Origin: Kumtagia ephedrae
GTDB lineage: Bacteria > Pseudomonadota > Alphaproteobacteria > Rhizobiales > Rhizobiaceae
Reading direction: 5' to 3'
Assembly (NCBI RefSeq): GCF_003012745.1
Contig: NZ_PXYK01000027.1
Span: 16,131 to 80,130 of the forward strand
DNA: 64,000 nucleotides
The translations under genes were made by a program, and so were the position numbers. This document shows, piece by piece, positions 44,427 through 53,527 of the stretch; position 1 is the first letter of the stretch; the number at the start of each line of letters is the position of its first letter. The notes below the pieces were generated by a model. That model saw only the letters and a list, made by a program, of their open reading frames with translations. It was not told the origin of the DNA and ran no database searches.

Positions 44427-45740
44427 TTACTTCTTGGGATAGCCCGCTTCGTCCACGGCGCGCTGCGCGATGGCCTGCGAAGCCTTGAGCGCATCGTCGA
44501 CCGACTTCTGCCCGGCGATGACGGCGCCGAATTCCTGGCCGACGGCGGTGCCGATCGACTGGAACTCGGGAATGCCGACGAAGCCGATGCCGCGATACGG
44601 CACGGGCTCCTGCGTCGGGCCGTTCACGTCGGCCGACTGGATCGTATCCATCGTGATCTTCGCGAAGGGCGCCGCCTCGATGTACTCGGCGTTGGCATAG
44701 GTCGACCGGCGCGTGCCCGGGGGCACCGTCGCCCAGCCGGTCTCCTCGGCGACCAGGTCGATATAGTCCTTCGAGGTCGCCCAGTAGATGAACTTGTTGG
44801 CCGCCTCGGGCGACTTCGACGAGACCGGCACCGCCAGCGACCAGGCCCACAGATAGTGGTTGCCCTTGTCGAACTTGCCGTACGGCGGATAGGCGTAGCC
44901 GACCTTGTCGATCACCGTGCTCTGGTCGGGATCGGCGAGGAAGCCGGCCGACACCGTCGCGTCGACCCAGATGCCGCACTTGCCGCTGGCGAACAGGGCG
45001 AGATTCTCGTTGTAGCCGTTGGAAGATGCACCCGGAGGGCCGTACTTGTTGAGAAGGTCGACATACATCGCCAGCGCCTCTTTCCACTGCGGCGTGTCGA
45101 GCTGTGCCTTCCACTGTTCGTCGAACCAGCGGGCGCCGTAGCTGTTGGCGGCCGGCGTGATCTGGCCGACGTTCTCGCCCCAGCCGGGCTTGCCGCGCAG
45201 GCAGACGCCGTAAACGCCGTTGGACGGATCGTGAATCTTCGCGCCGACATCGCCGATGTCCTTCCAGGTCGGCCGCTCGGGCATGGTGACGCCCTTCGCC
45301 TCAAGCAGATCCTTGCGATAGAAGGTCATCTGGCTCTCGGCGTAGAACGGCAGCGCGAAGAGCTTGCCATCGAAGGACAGGCCGTCACGCACCGACTGGA
45401 GAACGTCGTCCAACTCGTATTCGGCCGGCACGTTCTCGAACGGCACCAGCCAGCCGCGCTCACCCCACATCGGCGCCTCGAACATGCCGATGGTCATGAT
45501 GTCGTATTGGCCGCCATTGGTCGAAATGTCCGTCGTCAGACGCTGGCGCAGCGTGTTTTCCTCGAGCACCACCCAGTTCAGCTTGATGTCCGGGTTCTGC
45601 TCTTCGAACTGCTTCGACAGGCGCTGCATGACGACCATGTCGTTGTTGTTGACGGTGGCGACCGTCAGCGTCGTGGTCTGCGCCAGCGCGCTGCCGCATA
45701 GCAGCATGGCGGCGAGCCCTCCCAGTACGACTGATTTCAT
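44427..45740 (-). CDS. ABC transporter substrate-binding protein, sorbitol/mannitol (SmoE)-like
   Basis: A 437-aa periplasmic binding protein. The signal peptide MKSVVLGGLAAMLLCGSALA ends before QTTTLT. The mature protein has LSKQFEEQNPDIKLNWVVLEEN, GGQYDIMTIGMFEAPMWGE and YGKFDKGNHYLWAWSLAVP, all resembling SmoE, the binding protein for sorbitol and mannitol. AGGAGGAAGG precedes the ATG. It lies 75 bases after the kinase gene and precedes the matching permeases and ATPase. Confidence 0.88.
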   Translation of the reverse strand: MKSVVLGGLAAMLLCGSALAQTTTLTVATVNNNDMVVMQRLSKQFEEQNPDIKLNWVVLEENTLRQRLTTDISTNGGQYDIMTIGMFEAPMWGERGWLVPFENVPAEYELDDVLQSVRDGLSFDGKLFALPFYAESQMTFYRKDLLEAKGVTMPERPTWKDIGDVGAKIHDPSNGVYGVCLRGKPGWGENVGQITPAANSYGARWFDEQWKAQLDTPQWKEALAMYVDLLNKYGPPGASSNGYNENLALFASGKCGIWVDATVSAGFLADPDQSTVIDKVGYAYPPYGKFDKGNHYLWAWSLAVPVSSKSPEAANKFIYWATSKDYIDLVAEETGWATVPPGTRRSTYANAEYIEAAPFAKITMDTIQSADVNGPTQEPVPYRGIGFVGIPEFQSIGTAVGQEFGAVIAGQKSVDDALKASQAIAQRAVDEAGYPKK

Positions 45741-45815
45741 TTCCTTCCTCCTCTCAAGTGCCGGTGCGCCGGCGTTCCGCAGTGAACTTTCGGCCGGACC
45801 GCGACGCCGGCCGCC

Positions 45816-47078
45816 TCAAGCCTCCTTCCGTTCGCGTCCGGCTGCCGTGGTGGCTCCCAGCACCAGCAGGCACCCGGCCGTGAACGTGTCTCCAAGTCCG
45901 AGCGTCGTGACGGGTCGCGCCAGATAGGGGCTCGGCACGGCGACCACGCGCCATTTGCCGACCCGCGCATCGGCTGCGAAAGGCGGCGTGCCGAATTCGG
46001 CCTTCGCCGGCGGTCCGCTCGGCACGACGGGACGACCTTCCGACGCCCGGCAACTCGACAACAGGCAGCCGGCCATCAGCGCGTCGCGCTCGATTTCGGG
46101 GTCGTCCAGCGTGACACTCGCCGCCCAATGGTCGGCGTGGACGCAGATGCGGCGCAGATGCAGGCGGTCGCCGAGCTCGGCCATCTTGCGAGGCAACAAC
46201 GCCGTATCCGCGCTCTCCGGATAGATGTCGACGAGTTCCGACTGGCTCATCCCGATCGAGCTGAGGCGCCCCTCCGCGGCTGCTTCCAGCATCAGGTCGC
46301 GCTGTCGCGGCGTGTCGATGCCGCTCATCTCGAGGTGGATATGGGGCATGCCGGCCGCATGCCATCTGCGCGTCAGCCCGAAGACGCGGTCGAGCTCGCC
46401 GGGAAGTTCGGCGAGGGAGATGGCGCCGAACCCCGCGACCAGCCCGGAACCCGCGTCAGCGCCCGCACGCACGGACGCGGCCTCGAAGTCGTCGTCGTGC
46501 TCAAGGCCGGGATCGTCGAAGCGCACGATGATCCGTGTCGAGCGGGTGGGCATCACGTCGCCCACGGGCACGCCAGCCGTGTATTCGAAGATAAAGATGT
46601 TCGGGCGCCGAACGCCGCGCCGTTTCACCTGCGCCGCGGGCAGAAGCGCATCGCCTTGCGCGAGCAGCACACGTTCCGGCAAGTGCGACAGCATGTGCTC
46701 GCTGCGATCGCCAAGATTGAGCACCGCAGGCGCCCGCAGCGTGGAAAGCACCCAGCTTGCATGCGGGCCGGTGCCGCCGAGCGAATAGCGGGGCCTGAGC
46801 CGCTCGGCCAGCCATGCCGGGCCCTCCGGCCACTCGACACGCACCTCGCCGCCGATGCCGCGGGCAGCCCTGCCTTTCAGCATGTTCGCGAAGGCGACTG
46901 CGCCGGGCGGCTCGGTCGCCTCGATAAGAGCCGTCATCTCGCCCATGTTGATGGTCGCGTCGACGCAGGCGCTCATGCCGCAGAACGTCAGCGGCGCACC
47001 CGCAGCAATGGCCGGCAGTCGTCCGGCCAGGTCACGATAGGCAACAGCAATCGGCGATCGATCCGAAATGGTCGACAC
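45816..47078 (-). CDS. ADP-dependent phosphofructokinase/glucokinase family sugar kinase
   Basis: A 420-aa protein of the ribokinase superfamily, closest in pattern to the ADP-dependent kinases (ADP_PFK_GK). The catalytic loop GLGDTFTAGC is at about residue 396, and an N-terminal substrate site reads FCGMSACVDATINMGE; RYSLGGTGPHASWVLS at about 95 carries the glycine-rich substrate loop. These kinases use ADP rather than ATP in archaea, and bacterial members are few. It likely phosphorylates the ketose produced by the dehydrogenase. It is divergent from the aldolase gene at 47436, which would act on the product. Confidence 0.75.
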   Translation of the reverse strand: MSTISDRSPIAVAYRDLAGRLPAIAAGAPLTFCGMSACVDATINMGEMTALIEATEPPGAVAFANMLKGRAARGIGGEVRVEWPEGPAWLAERLRPRYSLGGTGPHASWVLSTLRAPAVLNLGDRSEHMLSHLPERVLLAQGDALLPAAQVKRRGVRRPNIFIFEYTAGVPVGDVMPTRSTRIIVRFDDPGLEHDDDFEAASVRAGADAGSGLVAGFGAISLAELPGELDRVFGLTRRWHAAGMPHIHLEMSGIDTPRQRDLMLEAAAEGRLSSIGMSQSELVDIYPESADTALLPRKMAELGDRLHLRRICVHADHWAASVTLDDPEIERDALMAGCLLSSCRASEGRPVVPSGPPAKAEFGTPPFAADARVGKWRVVAVPSPYLARPVTTLGLGDTFTAGCLLVLGATTAAGRERKEA

Positions 47079-47435
47079 GCGCTCCTCCCACGCGGGTTCG
47101 CAGTTTTCCTCATTCTTCGCTCTCTCGGCACGTTGTCAACCAAAAAACGTCAAAGGTGTGCAAATTGCTCAATACTGACATTTGGTTTGCATATCGTGAC
47201 GCGCCATCCGCGAAATTGCGAGCTTGGGCCCTGTACCCGGTAGTGGATATGGGATTAATGGCTCCTTGCGCAGCCGGGATATTGCATCCGTCTAAGGCTA
47301 CGCGCGCGCTGCCTCTTCGTCGGCACGCAAACTTTGCTCTGGATTTTGGAGTTTTTTGATTATATGTGGCGGATTGAGAGGGCGGGCCGATGGATACGGC
47401 AATACGCTTGGCGCGATCACGCAAGAGGAGGCTTC
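47079..47435. promoter_or_regulatory. Divergent promoter region of polyol kinase and aldolase
   Basis: A 357-base gap with no gene that I can support. It contains TGCAAA-N21-TTTGCA at 47159-47191 near the kinase and GCAAACTTTGC (a perfect 11-base palindrome) at 47327-47337 near the aldolase. The shared GCAAA/TTTGC half-site makes these candidate sites for the DeoR regulator. GAGGAGG lies before the aldolase ATG. Confidence 0.5.
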
Positions 47436-48479
47436 ATGCTGCGGCTGGATCAGAAACTCGAGAACATCCGGAGCGGCCGCTACAAGCCGTCCGATTTCAT
47501 CATCGCCGACGCCAAGGACAGCGACATGGGTTCGGGCGTGACGGGAACCGGATTCTTGCGAAACGCGGACGGCACCCAGGGCCGGCAGCGTACCCGCGCA
47601 GAGTTCCTGGATGCGATCGAGGAAGTCGTACGCCAGGACATCGTCGACATCATGCTGGTGTCGGTCGCCAATCTCGACGTTCTGCATGAGCGCGGCGCTT
47701 TCGCCAAAAGCGCCGTTAAGCCTGCGATACGCGCCAACGAGGCCACCGACTGCTGGGGCTCTGTCCGCCACGGCCGCTACGCGCATCACGCTTCAAGGCC
47801 ATTCCGGACCGCCCATTTGCCGCAAGTGATGTGGGGTACCGAGAAGCCTCAGCCGGGACAACCGGTGACGGGCACCGACCTCGGCCTTTATTCGGTGACG
47901 TTCAACAACGACCTCGACGCCGACATGGTGTCGCTGAGCGCCTTCGCCGACTTTCGGCGAGACGCTGCCGCGTCCGGTTTCAAGTATTTCTACGAGGTTT
48001 TCGTGCCGAACGTCGACTGCGGTCTGACACGCGAGCAAATCGGCGAATACATGAACGACTGCATTCTGCGCTCTCTGGCCGGCGTCTCGAAAGCCGACCG
48101 GCCGCAATTCCTCAAAATCGCCTACAACGGACCCAAGGCGCTCGAGGAACTGGCCAGTTTCGACCCGTCACTGGTCGTCGGCATTCTCGGCGGCGGCGCC
48201 GGCACCACGCGCGATACCTTCGAACTCGTTGCGCAGACCGAGAAGTACGGCGGCCGGGTCGCTCTGTTCGGCCGCAAGATCAACCTGGCGGAGGCGCCTC
48301 TCGCGTTGGTCGCGCTGATGCGCCAGGTCGCCGACGGCGCCATCAAGCCCGAGGAAGCAGTGCGGGCCTATCATGGCGAGCTTCAAAAGGCCGGCCTCGT
48401 CGCGGCCCGCAAGCTCGACGACGACCGCGCCATATCCGACCCGATCCTCAAGCCGGCCGCGGAACTGAAGGCCGCCTGA
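47436..48479 (+). CDS. Class I (Schiff-base) aldolase-like TIM-barrel protein
   Basis: A 347-aa protein with TIM-barrel pattern. The likely Schiff-base lysine is in FLKIAYNGPKAL at about residue 229, and a phosphate-binding glycine loop VGILGGGAGTTRDTF follows at about 250, then GRVALFGRKIN. These fit DeoC/LacD-like class I aldolases that cleave ketose phosphates. I cannot name the exact family. The GAGGAGG site and ATG at 47436 are clear. It is divergent from the sugar kinase, whose product it probably cleaves. Confidence 0.7.
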   Translation: MLRLDQKLENIRSGRYKPSDFIIADAKDSDMGSGVTGTGFLRNADGTQGRQRTRAEFLDAIEEVVRQDIVDIMLVSVANLDVLHERGAFAKSAVKPAIRANEATDCWGSVRHGRYAHHASRPFRTAHLPQVMWGTEKPQPGQPVTGTDLGLYSVTFNNDLDADMVSLSAFADFRRDAAASGFKYFYEVFVPNVDCGLTREQIGEYMNDCILRSLAGVSKADRPQFLKIAYNGPKALEELASFDPSLVVGILGGGAGTTRDTFELVAQTEKYGGRVALFGRKINLAEAPLALVALMRQVADGAIKPEEAVRAYHGELQKAGLVAARKLDDDRAISDPILKPAAELKAA

Positions 48480-48504
48480 CCACTGTCGCCGCGACGTCCC
48501 TGAA

Positions 48505-48529
48505 CCGGCACCGTCAGCTTCGGTGCCGG
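48505..48529. terminator. Stem-loop after aldolase gene
   Basis: CCGGCACCG pairs with CGGTGCCGG (nine perfect pairs) around a 7-base loop, 26 bases after the aldolase stop and between convergent genes. Probable terminator without a strong U-tract. Confidence 0.6.
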
Positions 48530-48584
48530 CATGCTGCGAAAGAAGCGGCGCCTCCTTCGTTTGCGACAGACACGATCGGGAAGG

Positions 48585-49007
48585 CTAATCCGGGGGCTGT
48601 TCCGGCACGGTACCGGGAGGAATCACGGGGGTGGTTCCCGTGTCTGGAGGCGGTTGCTCAATCTCGCGGTCACTGGTGGGCGGCGGCGTCAGCACGCCGT
48701 CGCAATTTTCCAGCGACGGGCGATGGCCATCGCCAGCCTCATCCTGGCCGTCGTCCGCACCGTTCCGTCCGGTGCCTTCGCTCCTGTCCTCTGGCTCGAC
48801 CTGACAGGGATCGGTCGGCGCGGCATGATGATTGTCATCCGGTGTTTGGCCGGCCGCCAAGCCGATGGCGCCCATCCAGCCCAGCAGCGTTGCTGCCGCC
48901 ACGACGAGCATCCGAGTCTCAGGTCGAGCGGGAAGAAGGACCGGTTCCGGATTCGGGTCATCCGGCGTTGGCTGCGGATCATTGGGATCTGGCGTGGGAT
49001 CGGTCAT
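48585..49007 (-). CDS. Proline-rich single-span membrane protein, unknown
   Basis: A 140-aa protein with a proline/aspartate-rich N-terminus (TDPTPDPNDPQPTPDDPNPE), one hydrophobic segment (MLVVAAATLLGWMGAIGLAA) at about residues 32-51, and an acidic, proline-rich tail ending PPGTVPEQPPD. I do not recognise a family. Start at 49007 gives the natural repeat start; no strong ribosome site is visible. It is convergent with the aldolase gene. Confidence 0.55.
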   Translation of the reverse strand: MTDPTPDPNDPQPTPDDPNPEPVLLPARPETRMLVVAAATLLGWMGAIGLAAGQTPDDNHHAAPTDPCQVEPEDRSEGTGRNGADDGQDEAGDGHRPSLENCDGVLTPPPTSDREIEQPPPDTGTTPVIPPGTVPEQPPD

Positions 49008-49244
49008 GGCATACTCATTCCGGCGCTGCCAGACTAATTCGAGCGCGAGCGATCTGTTCCCCGTCGCGGTGCAACGCTCTGAATTCAAATAGGAATGACG
49101 CGAAGGACAAGCCGCGGCTCGGATAGTCCGGAACCTCCGCCTTCTTCACGAGTTCGTACGCGCAAGGAGGCGTTGGTTGCGGCGGCGAAGCTGCATTTCC
49201 CAAAAGGGCGCCGTCCTGTCCCATGCGAACGAGGAAGAGGTTCG

Positions 49245-49460
49245 ATGAGCAATCAACATCCAAAGACTCACAGGCCAACCGACAAGGATCTGCGGGAAAA
49301 TCCGGGAATCGGTACCTCCAGGGGTACGATCAAGGGCGGCGAAATCCTGGACGACGACGAAAGCCTCGATGGCGACAACACGTTCGAAGGCGACGTCGAG
49401 AACGACGTCACGCGGCAGGGCGGCGTCGATCCCAATCAGACGGGTCGTACCAACAAATAG
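49245..49460 (+). CDS. Small hydrophilic acidic protein, unknown
   Basis: A 71-aa protein rich in Asp, Gly and Asn, with the phrases DKDLRENPGIGTSRG and GEILDDDESLDGDNTFEGD. The start is set by GAGGAAGAGG just upstream of ATG 49245. No membrane segment or known motif; possibly disordered. It is followed after 12 bases by another small charged protein. Confidence 0.65.
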   Translation: MSNQHPKTHRPTDKDLRENPGIGTSRGTIKGGEILDDDESLDGDNTFEGDVENDVTRQGGVDPNQTGRTNK

Positions 49461-49472
49461 CAGGAGGCCGAC

Positions 49473-49718
49473 ATGGCCGGCAAGAAAACCCACGAGCAGC
49501 AGCTCCGTATCATCGAAAAGCGCGAGAACACCAGCAACGCCGGCGACGATTTCAATGCCGAGGAAGAACTGAAGCGCTCGAAACGGGAGCGGGAAGCGCA
49601 TCGTGGAGGCACCCGGCTTCGCGATGAGGGGGTCGAACTGACGGACAAGGACGACCGCCAGATCATCCGTGGCGAACGTCAGGAAAGCGAGCATCACAAG
49701 CGCCGCGCGGACGATTGA
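49473..49718 (+). CDS. Small highly charged protein, unknown
   Basis: An 81-aa protein dominated by Arg, Lys, Glu and Asp (EKRENTSNAGDDFN, KRSKREREAHRGG), likely helical or disordered. AGGAGG precedes the ATG. Its stop touches the start of the methyltransferase/esterase fusion, so the three genes at 49245-51694 are probably one unit. Function unknown. Confidence 0.65.
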   Translation: MAGKKTHEQQLRIIEKRENTSNAGDDFNAEEELKRSKREREAHRGGTRLRDEGVELTDKDDRQIIRGERQESEHHKRRADD

Positions 49719-49720
49719 TC

Positions 49721-51694
49721 GTGCTGGACTACGAACACGCCAGACATCGCATGGTCGAAGCGCAAATCTCGCGGCGAGGCGTGCGCGACGAACGGGTGCT
49801 GGCTGCTCTGCGTCAGGTCGCGCGTGAAGCTTTCGTCGACGAAGGGTTCGAGGAGTTTGCCTACGAGGACAGCCCGCTGCCCATCGGCAGCGGACAAACG
49901 ATCTCGCAGCCCTTCATCGTCGCGAGAATGGCGGAAGCGGCCGAGATCGAACCATCCGACCGCGTTCTGGAGATCGGCACCGGCTCCGGCTATGCGGCGG
50001 CGATACTGGCCGAGCTTGCCTCCGAGGTCTTCACCGTCGAGCGGCATCGCGAACTGGCAAGCCAGGCCGAGGAGCGGCTGCACGGTGCCGGCTATGGACA
50101 TGTAACGGTAAAGGTCGACGACGGGACCAAGGGCTGGCCCGAGGAGGCGCCGTTCGACGCGATCGTCGTGGCAGCCGGCGGCCCTTCCGTGCCGCTATCC
50201 CTGCAGGAGCAACTGGATATCGGCGGACGCCTGGTGATTCCGGTAGGAGATCGGTGCGGAGAACAGCGCCTGTTGCGCATCACGCGCGTCGCTGCCAACA
50301 AGTTCGAGGAAGAGGATCTTGGCGGCGTGCTGTTTGTGCCTCTTGTAGGCGCGGAAGGGTGGATCGATGAAGATGACAGACTTTCACCGCGCCAGACCCG
50401 GAAATCGCTTCCGGAACTGATCGCCGGAGCTGCGGAAGACCTTCCGCCCATCGACGATCCGGCCTTCGGTGCGAAATTCGATCGCTTCGGCGACAGGCGC
50501 GTCATCCTCCTTGGCGAAGCGAGCCACGGGACGTCGGAGTTCTACCGAGCCCGCGCCGCGATCACGCAGCGTTTGATTAAGAGGCATGGTTTCACGACCG
50601 TCGCGGTCGAGGCGGACTGGCCAGACGCGGCTTATTTAAATCGGCACGTTCGAAGCCTACCGCAACCGGCCGGGGTATCGCTGCCGTTCCAGCGCTTTCC
50701 CCAGTGGATGTGGCGCAACACCGACGTCACGGCCTTCATCGCCTGGCTGCGCGGGCACAACGACGGGGTCAAGGATGCGAGCCGGCAGGCCGGTTTCTAC
50801 GGCCTCGACCTTTACAACATGAGCGGATCGATTGCTGCCGTGCTGGCCTATCTGGATAAGATGGATCCGAGTGCCGCGGCTGTCGCGCGGGAACGCTATG
50901 GCTGCCTGACACCCTGGCAGAACGAGCCCGCCACCTACGGCCGCGTGGTGTTGCGCTCCGGCTACAGGGCCTGCGAGGTCGCCGTGGTCAGGCAGTGTCG
51001 CGACCTGCTTGAGCGTTCGCTGTCCGAGGACAACGGTGATCTCCTGGATGCCCAGCAGAGCGCGAGGCTGATCGCCTCTGCCGAGAAATACTACCGCGTC
51101 ATGTATTATGGCGGCGCCGAGACCTGGAACCTGCGTGACAGGCATATGTTCGAGACGCTGGAGCGCCTTCTCGACGCGGCAGGCCCGGATTCCAAAGCGG
51201 TGGTATGGGCACACAATTCGCATATCGGCGATGCACGCCATACCGACATGGGCTCGGTGCGCGGCGAGTTGACCGTCGGCCAGCTTTGCCGCGAGCGATA
51301 CGGCAACAAGGCGGCGCTGATCGGCTTCGGTACCCACTCGGGCAAAGTCGCCTGCGCCTCCGATTGGGACGGCGAGATGGAGATCAAGGAGGTAAGGCCC
51401 TCCGTGCCGGACAGCGTCGAGCGCCTATGCCATGACAGCGGCAAGCGTTCCTTCCTGCTGGATTTTACGCGCAACGATGCGGTTTCCGACGCGCTTCGGG
51501 CGCCTCGTCCGGAACGGTTCATCGGCGTTATCTACCGTCCGGAGACGGAGCGCCTCAGTCATTACATCGACGCGGCGGTGTCGCGGCAGTTCGACTCCTT
51601 CGTCTGGTTCGACAAGACTTCTCCGATCACGCCCATGGCCGGCAGTAAGGGGCAACCCGGCAAGGTGCCCGATACGTTTCCGTTTGGCGTGTAA
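49721..51694 (+). CDS. Fusion of protein-L-isoaspartate O-methyltransferase and erythromycin esterase-like protein
   Basis: A 657-aa protein. Residues 1-210 match Pcm, the AdoMet enzyme that repairs isoaspartate: LDYEHARHRMVEAQIS.RGV, PIGSGQTISQPFIVARM, and AdoMet motif VLEIGTGSGYAAAILAEL. Residues 225-645 match the erythromycin-esterase (EreA-like) fold: ILLGEASHGTSEFYRAR, AVEADWPDAAYLNRHV, VWAHNSHIGDARHTDMG. Start is GTG 49721, next to the preceding stop; TTG 49715 is an alternative. In environmental bacteria such esterase domains are often not macrolide resistance enzymes. The combination of protein repair and a hydrolase is uncommon but coherent. Confidence 0.85.
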   Translation: MLDYEHARHRMVEAQISRRGVRDERVLAALRQVAREAFVDEGFEEFAYEDSPLPIGSGQTISQPFIVARMAEAAEIEPSDRVLEIGTGSGYAAAILAELASEVFTVERHRELASQAEERLHGAGYGHVTVKVDDGTKGWPEEAPFDAIVVAAGGPSVPLSLQEQLDIGGRLVIPVGDRCGEQRLLRITRVAANKFEEEDLGGVLFVPLVGAEGWIDEDDRLSPRQTRKSLPELIAGAAEDLPPIDDPAFGAKFDRFGDRRVILLGEASHGTSEFYRARAAITQRLIKRHGFTTVAVEADWPDAAYLNRHVRSLPQPAGVSLPFQRFPQWMWRNTDVTAFIAWLRGHNDGVKDASRQAGFYGLDLYNMSGSIAAVLAYLDKMDPSAAAVARERYGCLTPWQNEPATYGRVVLRSGYRACEVAVVRQCRDLLERSLSEDNGDLLDAQQSARLIASAEKYYRVMYYGGAETWNLRDRHMFETLERLLDAAGPDSKAVVWAHNSHIGDARHTDMGSVRGELTVGQLCRERYGNKAALIGFGTHSGKVACASDWDGEMEIKEVRPSVPDSVERLCHDSGKRSFLLDFTRNDAVSDALRAPRPERFIGVIYRPETERLSHYIDAAVSRQFDSFVWFDKTSPITPMAGSKGQPGKVPDTFPFGV

Positions 51695-51876
51695 TCGTGC
51701 CGATGGCACATGCAGGCGCGCCTCGCGTCGAGCCGTCCGACAGCCGGTCGCCCCATCGTCCGGGCCGATCCCTTTCTGCTGCGACAGGCGAAGCATGGCA
51801 CGGCCGTCGCGGATTTCCTTGGCGGTGACGATCCGTGTTGCCAGCAAACAGTGCTGCCACGATGGGCCAAGCCCGC

Positions 51877-52506
51877 TCAGCCCTTGTTCGGCCAGTCGCG
51901 CCATACCGGCCTCGCCAGGCCGAAGGTGTCGTGGCTGCGCACGTAGTCGCTGCCGTAGGAGCGGGCGACGAGGTCGAGCTTCGGCGTGTCGATATGGGCG
52001 CGCTCGCTGTCGAGAACGTATTCGTCGCTCACATGCACGGTCAGGACGCGGCCGATGACGACGACCTGGGCCGGACCGGTGACCACCGAGGACAGCGAAA
52101 CGCATTCGAAACCGACCGGGCTTTCGGCGATGCGCGGCGGACGTATGCGCGACGACGGGACGGTCGCGATCTCCGCCAAGGCGAGTTCGTCGATCCCGCG
52201 CGGCGCGTCGATGGCGGTCAGGTTCATGGCCCGGACCAGCCGTTCCGGCACCAGGTTGACCACGAACTCGCCGGTATCGAGGATGTTGCGGGCGGTGTCC
52301 TTGAAGCCCCTGTCCGGGTCGGCCATGATGCCGACGGCGACGGTCGGCGGCGCCGATCCCATGACGTTGAAGAAGCTGTAGGGGGCGGCGTTGACGCCGC
52401 CCTGGCGATCCTGCGTCACCACCCAGGCGATCGGACGCGGCATGACCGTGGCGACAAGCAGCTTGTAGGCATTTTGCGTGCCGACTTCCTCGAGATCGAA
52501 GCGCAT
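51877..52506 (-). CDS. Flavin reductase-like (DIM6/NTAB) flavoprotein
   Basis: A 209-aa split-barrel flavin-binding protein: YKLLVATVMPRPIAWVVTQD at about residues 13-32, NAAPYSFFNVMGSAPPTVAVGI at about 38-59, and GEFVVNLV. The form PRPIAWV is typical of the group of oxidoreductases often linked to ring-modifying pathways. Start ATG 52506 follows the natural motif spacing. It lies 90 bases after the FAH-family gene and ends the cluster. It may supply reduced flavin to an aromatic hydroxylase not encoded here. Confidence 0.88.
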   Translation of the reverse strand: MRFDLEEVGTQNAYKLLVATVMPRPIAWVVTQDRQGGVNAAPYSFFNVMGSAPPTVAVGIMADPDRGFKDTARNILDTGEFVVNLVPERLVRAMNLTAIDAPRGIDELALAEIATVPSSRIRPPRIAESPVGFECVSLSSVVTGPAQVVVIGRVLTVHVSDEYVLDSERAHIDTPKLDLVARSYGSDYVRSHDTFGLARPVWRDWPNKG

Positions 52507-52596
52507 CAGATGTCGCTGGCAGCCGGCTTGGCGCGGATGTCGACGTCGGGGCCGCACTCGTCGGGATGCGCTGCCTCGAAGGACGCGGTCATCGGC

Positions 52597-53517
52597 CTAC
52601 TCCGGCGTCGCGTCGATCACCGGGTGCCGCAGCAAGCCGATGCCCGCGACGCAGGCCACCACGACGTCGCCAGGCCACATCCATTCCTGCGGGCTCCGCC
52701 CGGCGCCGACGCCTTCCGGCGTGCCGCTGGCGATGATGTCGCCGGGCTCCAGCGTGATCCCCGAGGAGATGTCGGCGATCAGGTGGTCGACCTTGAACAG
52801 CATGTGGCGCGTGTTCGAGCGCTGCTTCTCGACCCCGTTCACCGTCAGCCACAGGTCGAGCCCCTGCGGGTCGGGGATTTCGTCGACCGTCACGATGCAG
52901 GGACCGAACGGCGCGTAGGTGTCCTGGCCCTTGGAGAAGATCCACTGCCCGGCGCGCCGGTTGTCGCGCGCCGAGACGTCGATCATCACCGAATAGCCGA
53001 AGACATGGCCGAGCGCGTCCTCCCGGCGGACGCGCCGCGCGGTCGTGCCGATGATGACGGCGAGTTCGACCTCCCAGTCGAGCTGCTGCGTCATCTTCTT
53101 GTTGTGCTCGATGCCGTCGCCCGGTCCGATCACCGTCGTCGGCGGCTTCGAGAACACGACCGGCTGCTGCGGCAGCTCCCGGGAGGTGTCCAGCGATTTG
53201 GCGCTTTCGGCGACGTGCTCGACATAGTTGAGGCCGATGCCGAAGATGTTCTTGCGTGGACGGGGAATTGGAGCCAGCAGCCTTACATTCGCCAGCGCCG
53301 TCGCCGTGCCGGCGGGGAAGCGGCCGGCGGCCCGGTCGAGGCAGCCACGCAGCGCATCGAGCCCGGACCGGCCGGCATCGATCAGCCCCAGCATCGAAGC
53401 GGGAAGCGCGACGCCTTGCGCGGCAGCAAGCGCCTGCACATCCACCACAAGGTCTTCGACGAGGACGCCGAGCTTTGCCGCCGCCTCGACCGAGGCGCGA
53501 TAGGTCACGAGTTTCAT
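52597..53517 (-). CDS. Fumarylacetoacetate hydrolase family protein
   Basis: A 306-aa enzyme with the full two-part FAH-family architecture: an N-terminal region MKLVTYRASVEAAAKLGVL, then the catalytic core IFGIGLNYVEHVAESAK at about 103, metal ligands in LDWEVELAVIIG at about 149 and SGTPEGVGAGRSP at about 272. Next to gentisate dioxygenase it should hydrolyse maleylpyruvate or fumarylpyruvate to pyruvate and a C4 acid. GAAGGA precedes the ATG. No maleylpyruvate isomerase is seen beside it, so it may act directly on maleylpyruvate. It follows the dioxygenase gene by 10 bases. Confidence 0.9.
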   Translation of the reverse strand: MKLVTYRASVEAAAKLGVLVEDLVVDVQALAAAQGVALPASMLGLIDAGRSGLDALRGCLDRAAGRFPAGTATALANVRLLAPIPRPRKNIFGIGLNYVEHVAESAKSLDTSRELPQQPVVFSKPPTTVIGPGDGIEHNKKMTQQLDWEVELAVIIGTTARRVRREDALGHVFGYSVMIDVSARDNRRAGQWIFSKGQDTYAPFGPCIVTVDEIPDPQGLDLWLTVNGVEKQRSNTRHMLFKVDHLIADISSGITLEPGDIIASGTPEGVGAGRSPQEWMWPGDVVVACVAGIGLLRHPVIDATPE

Positions 53518-53527
53518 GATCGTTCCT

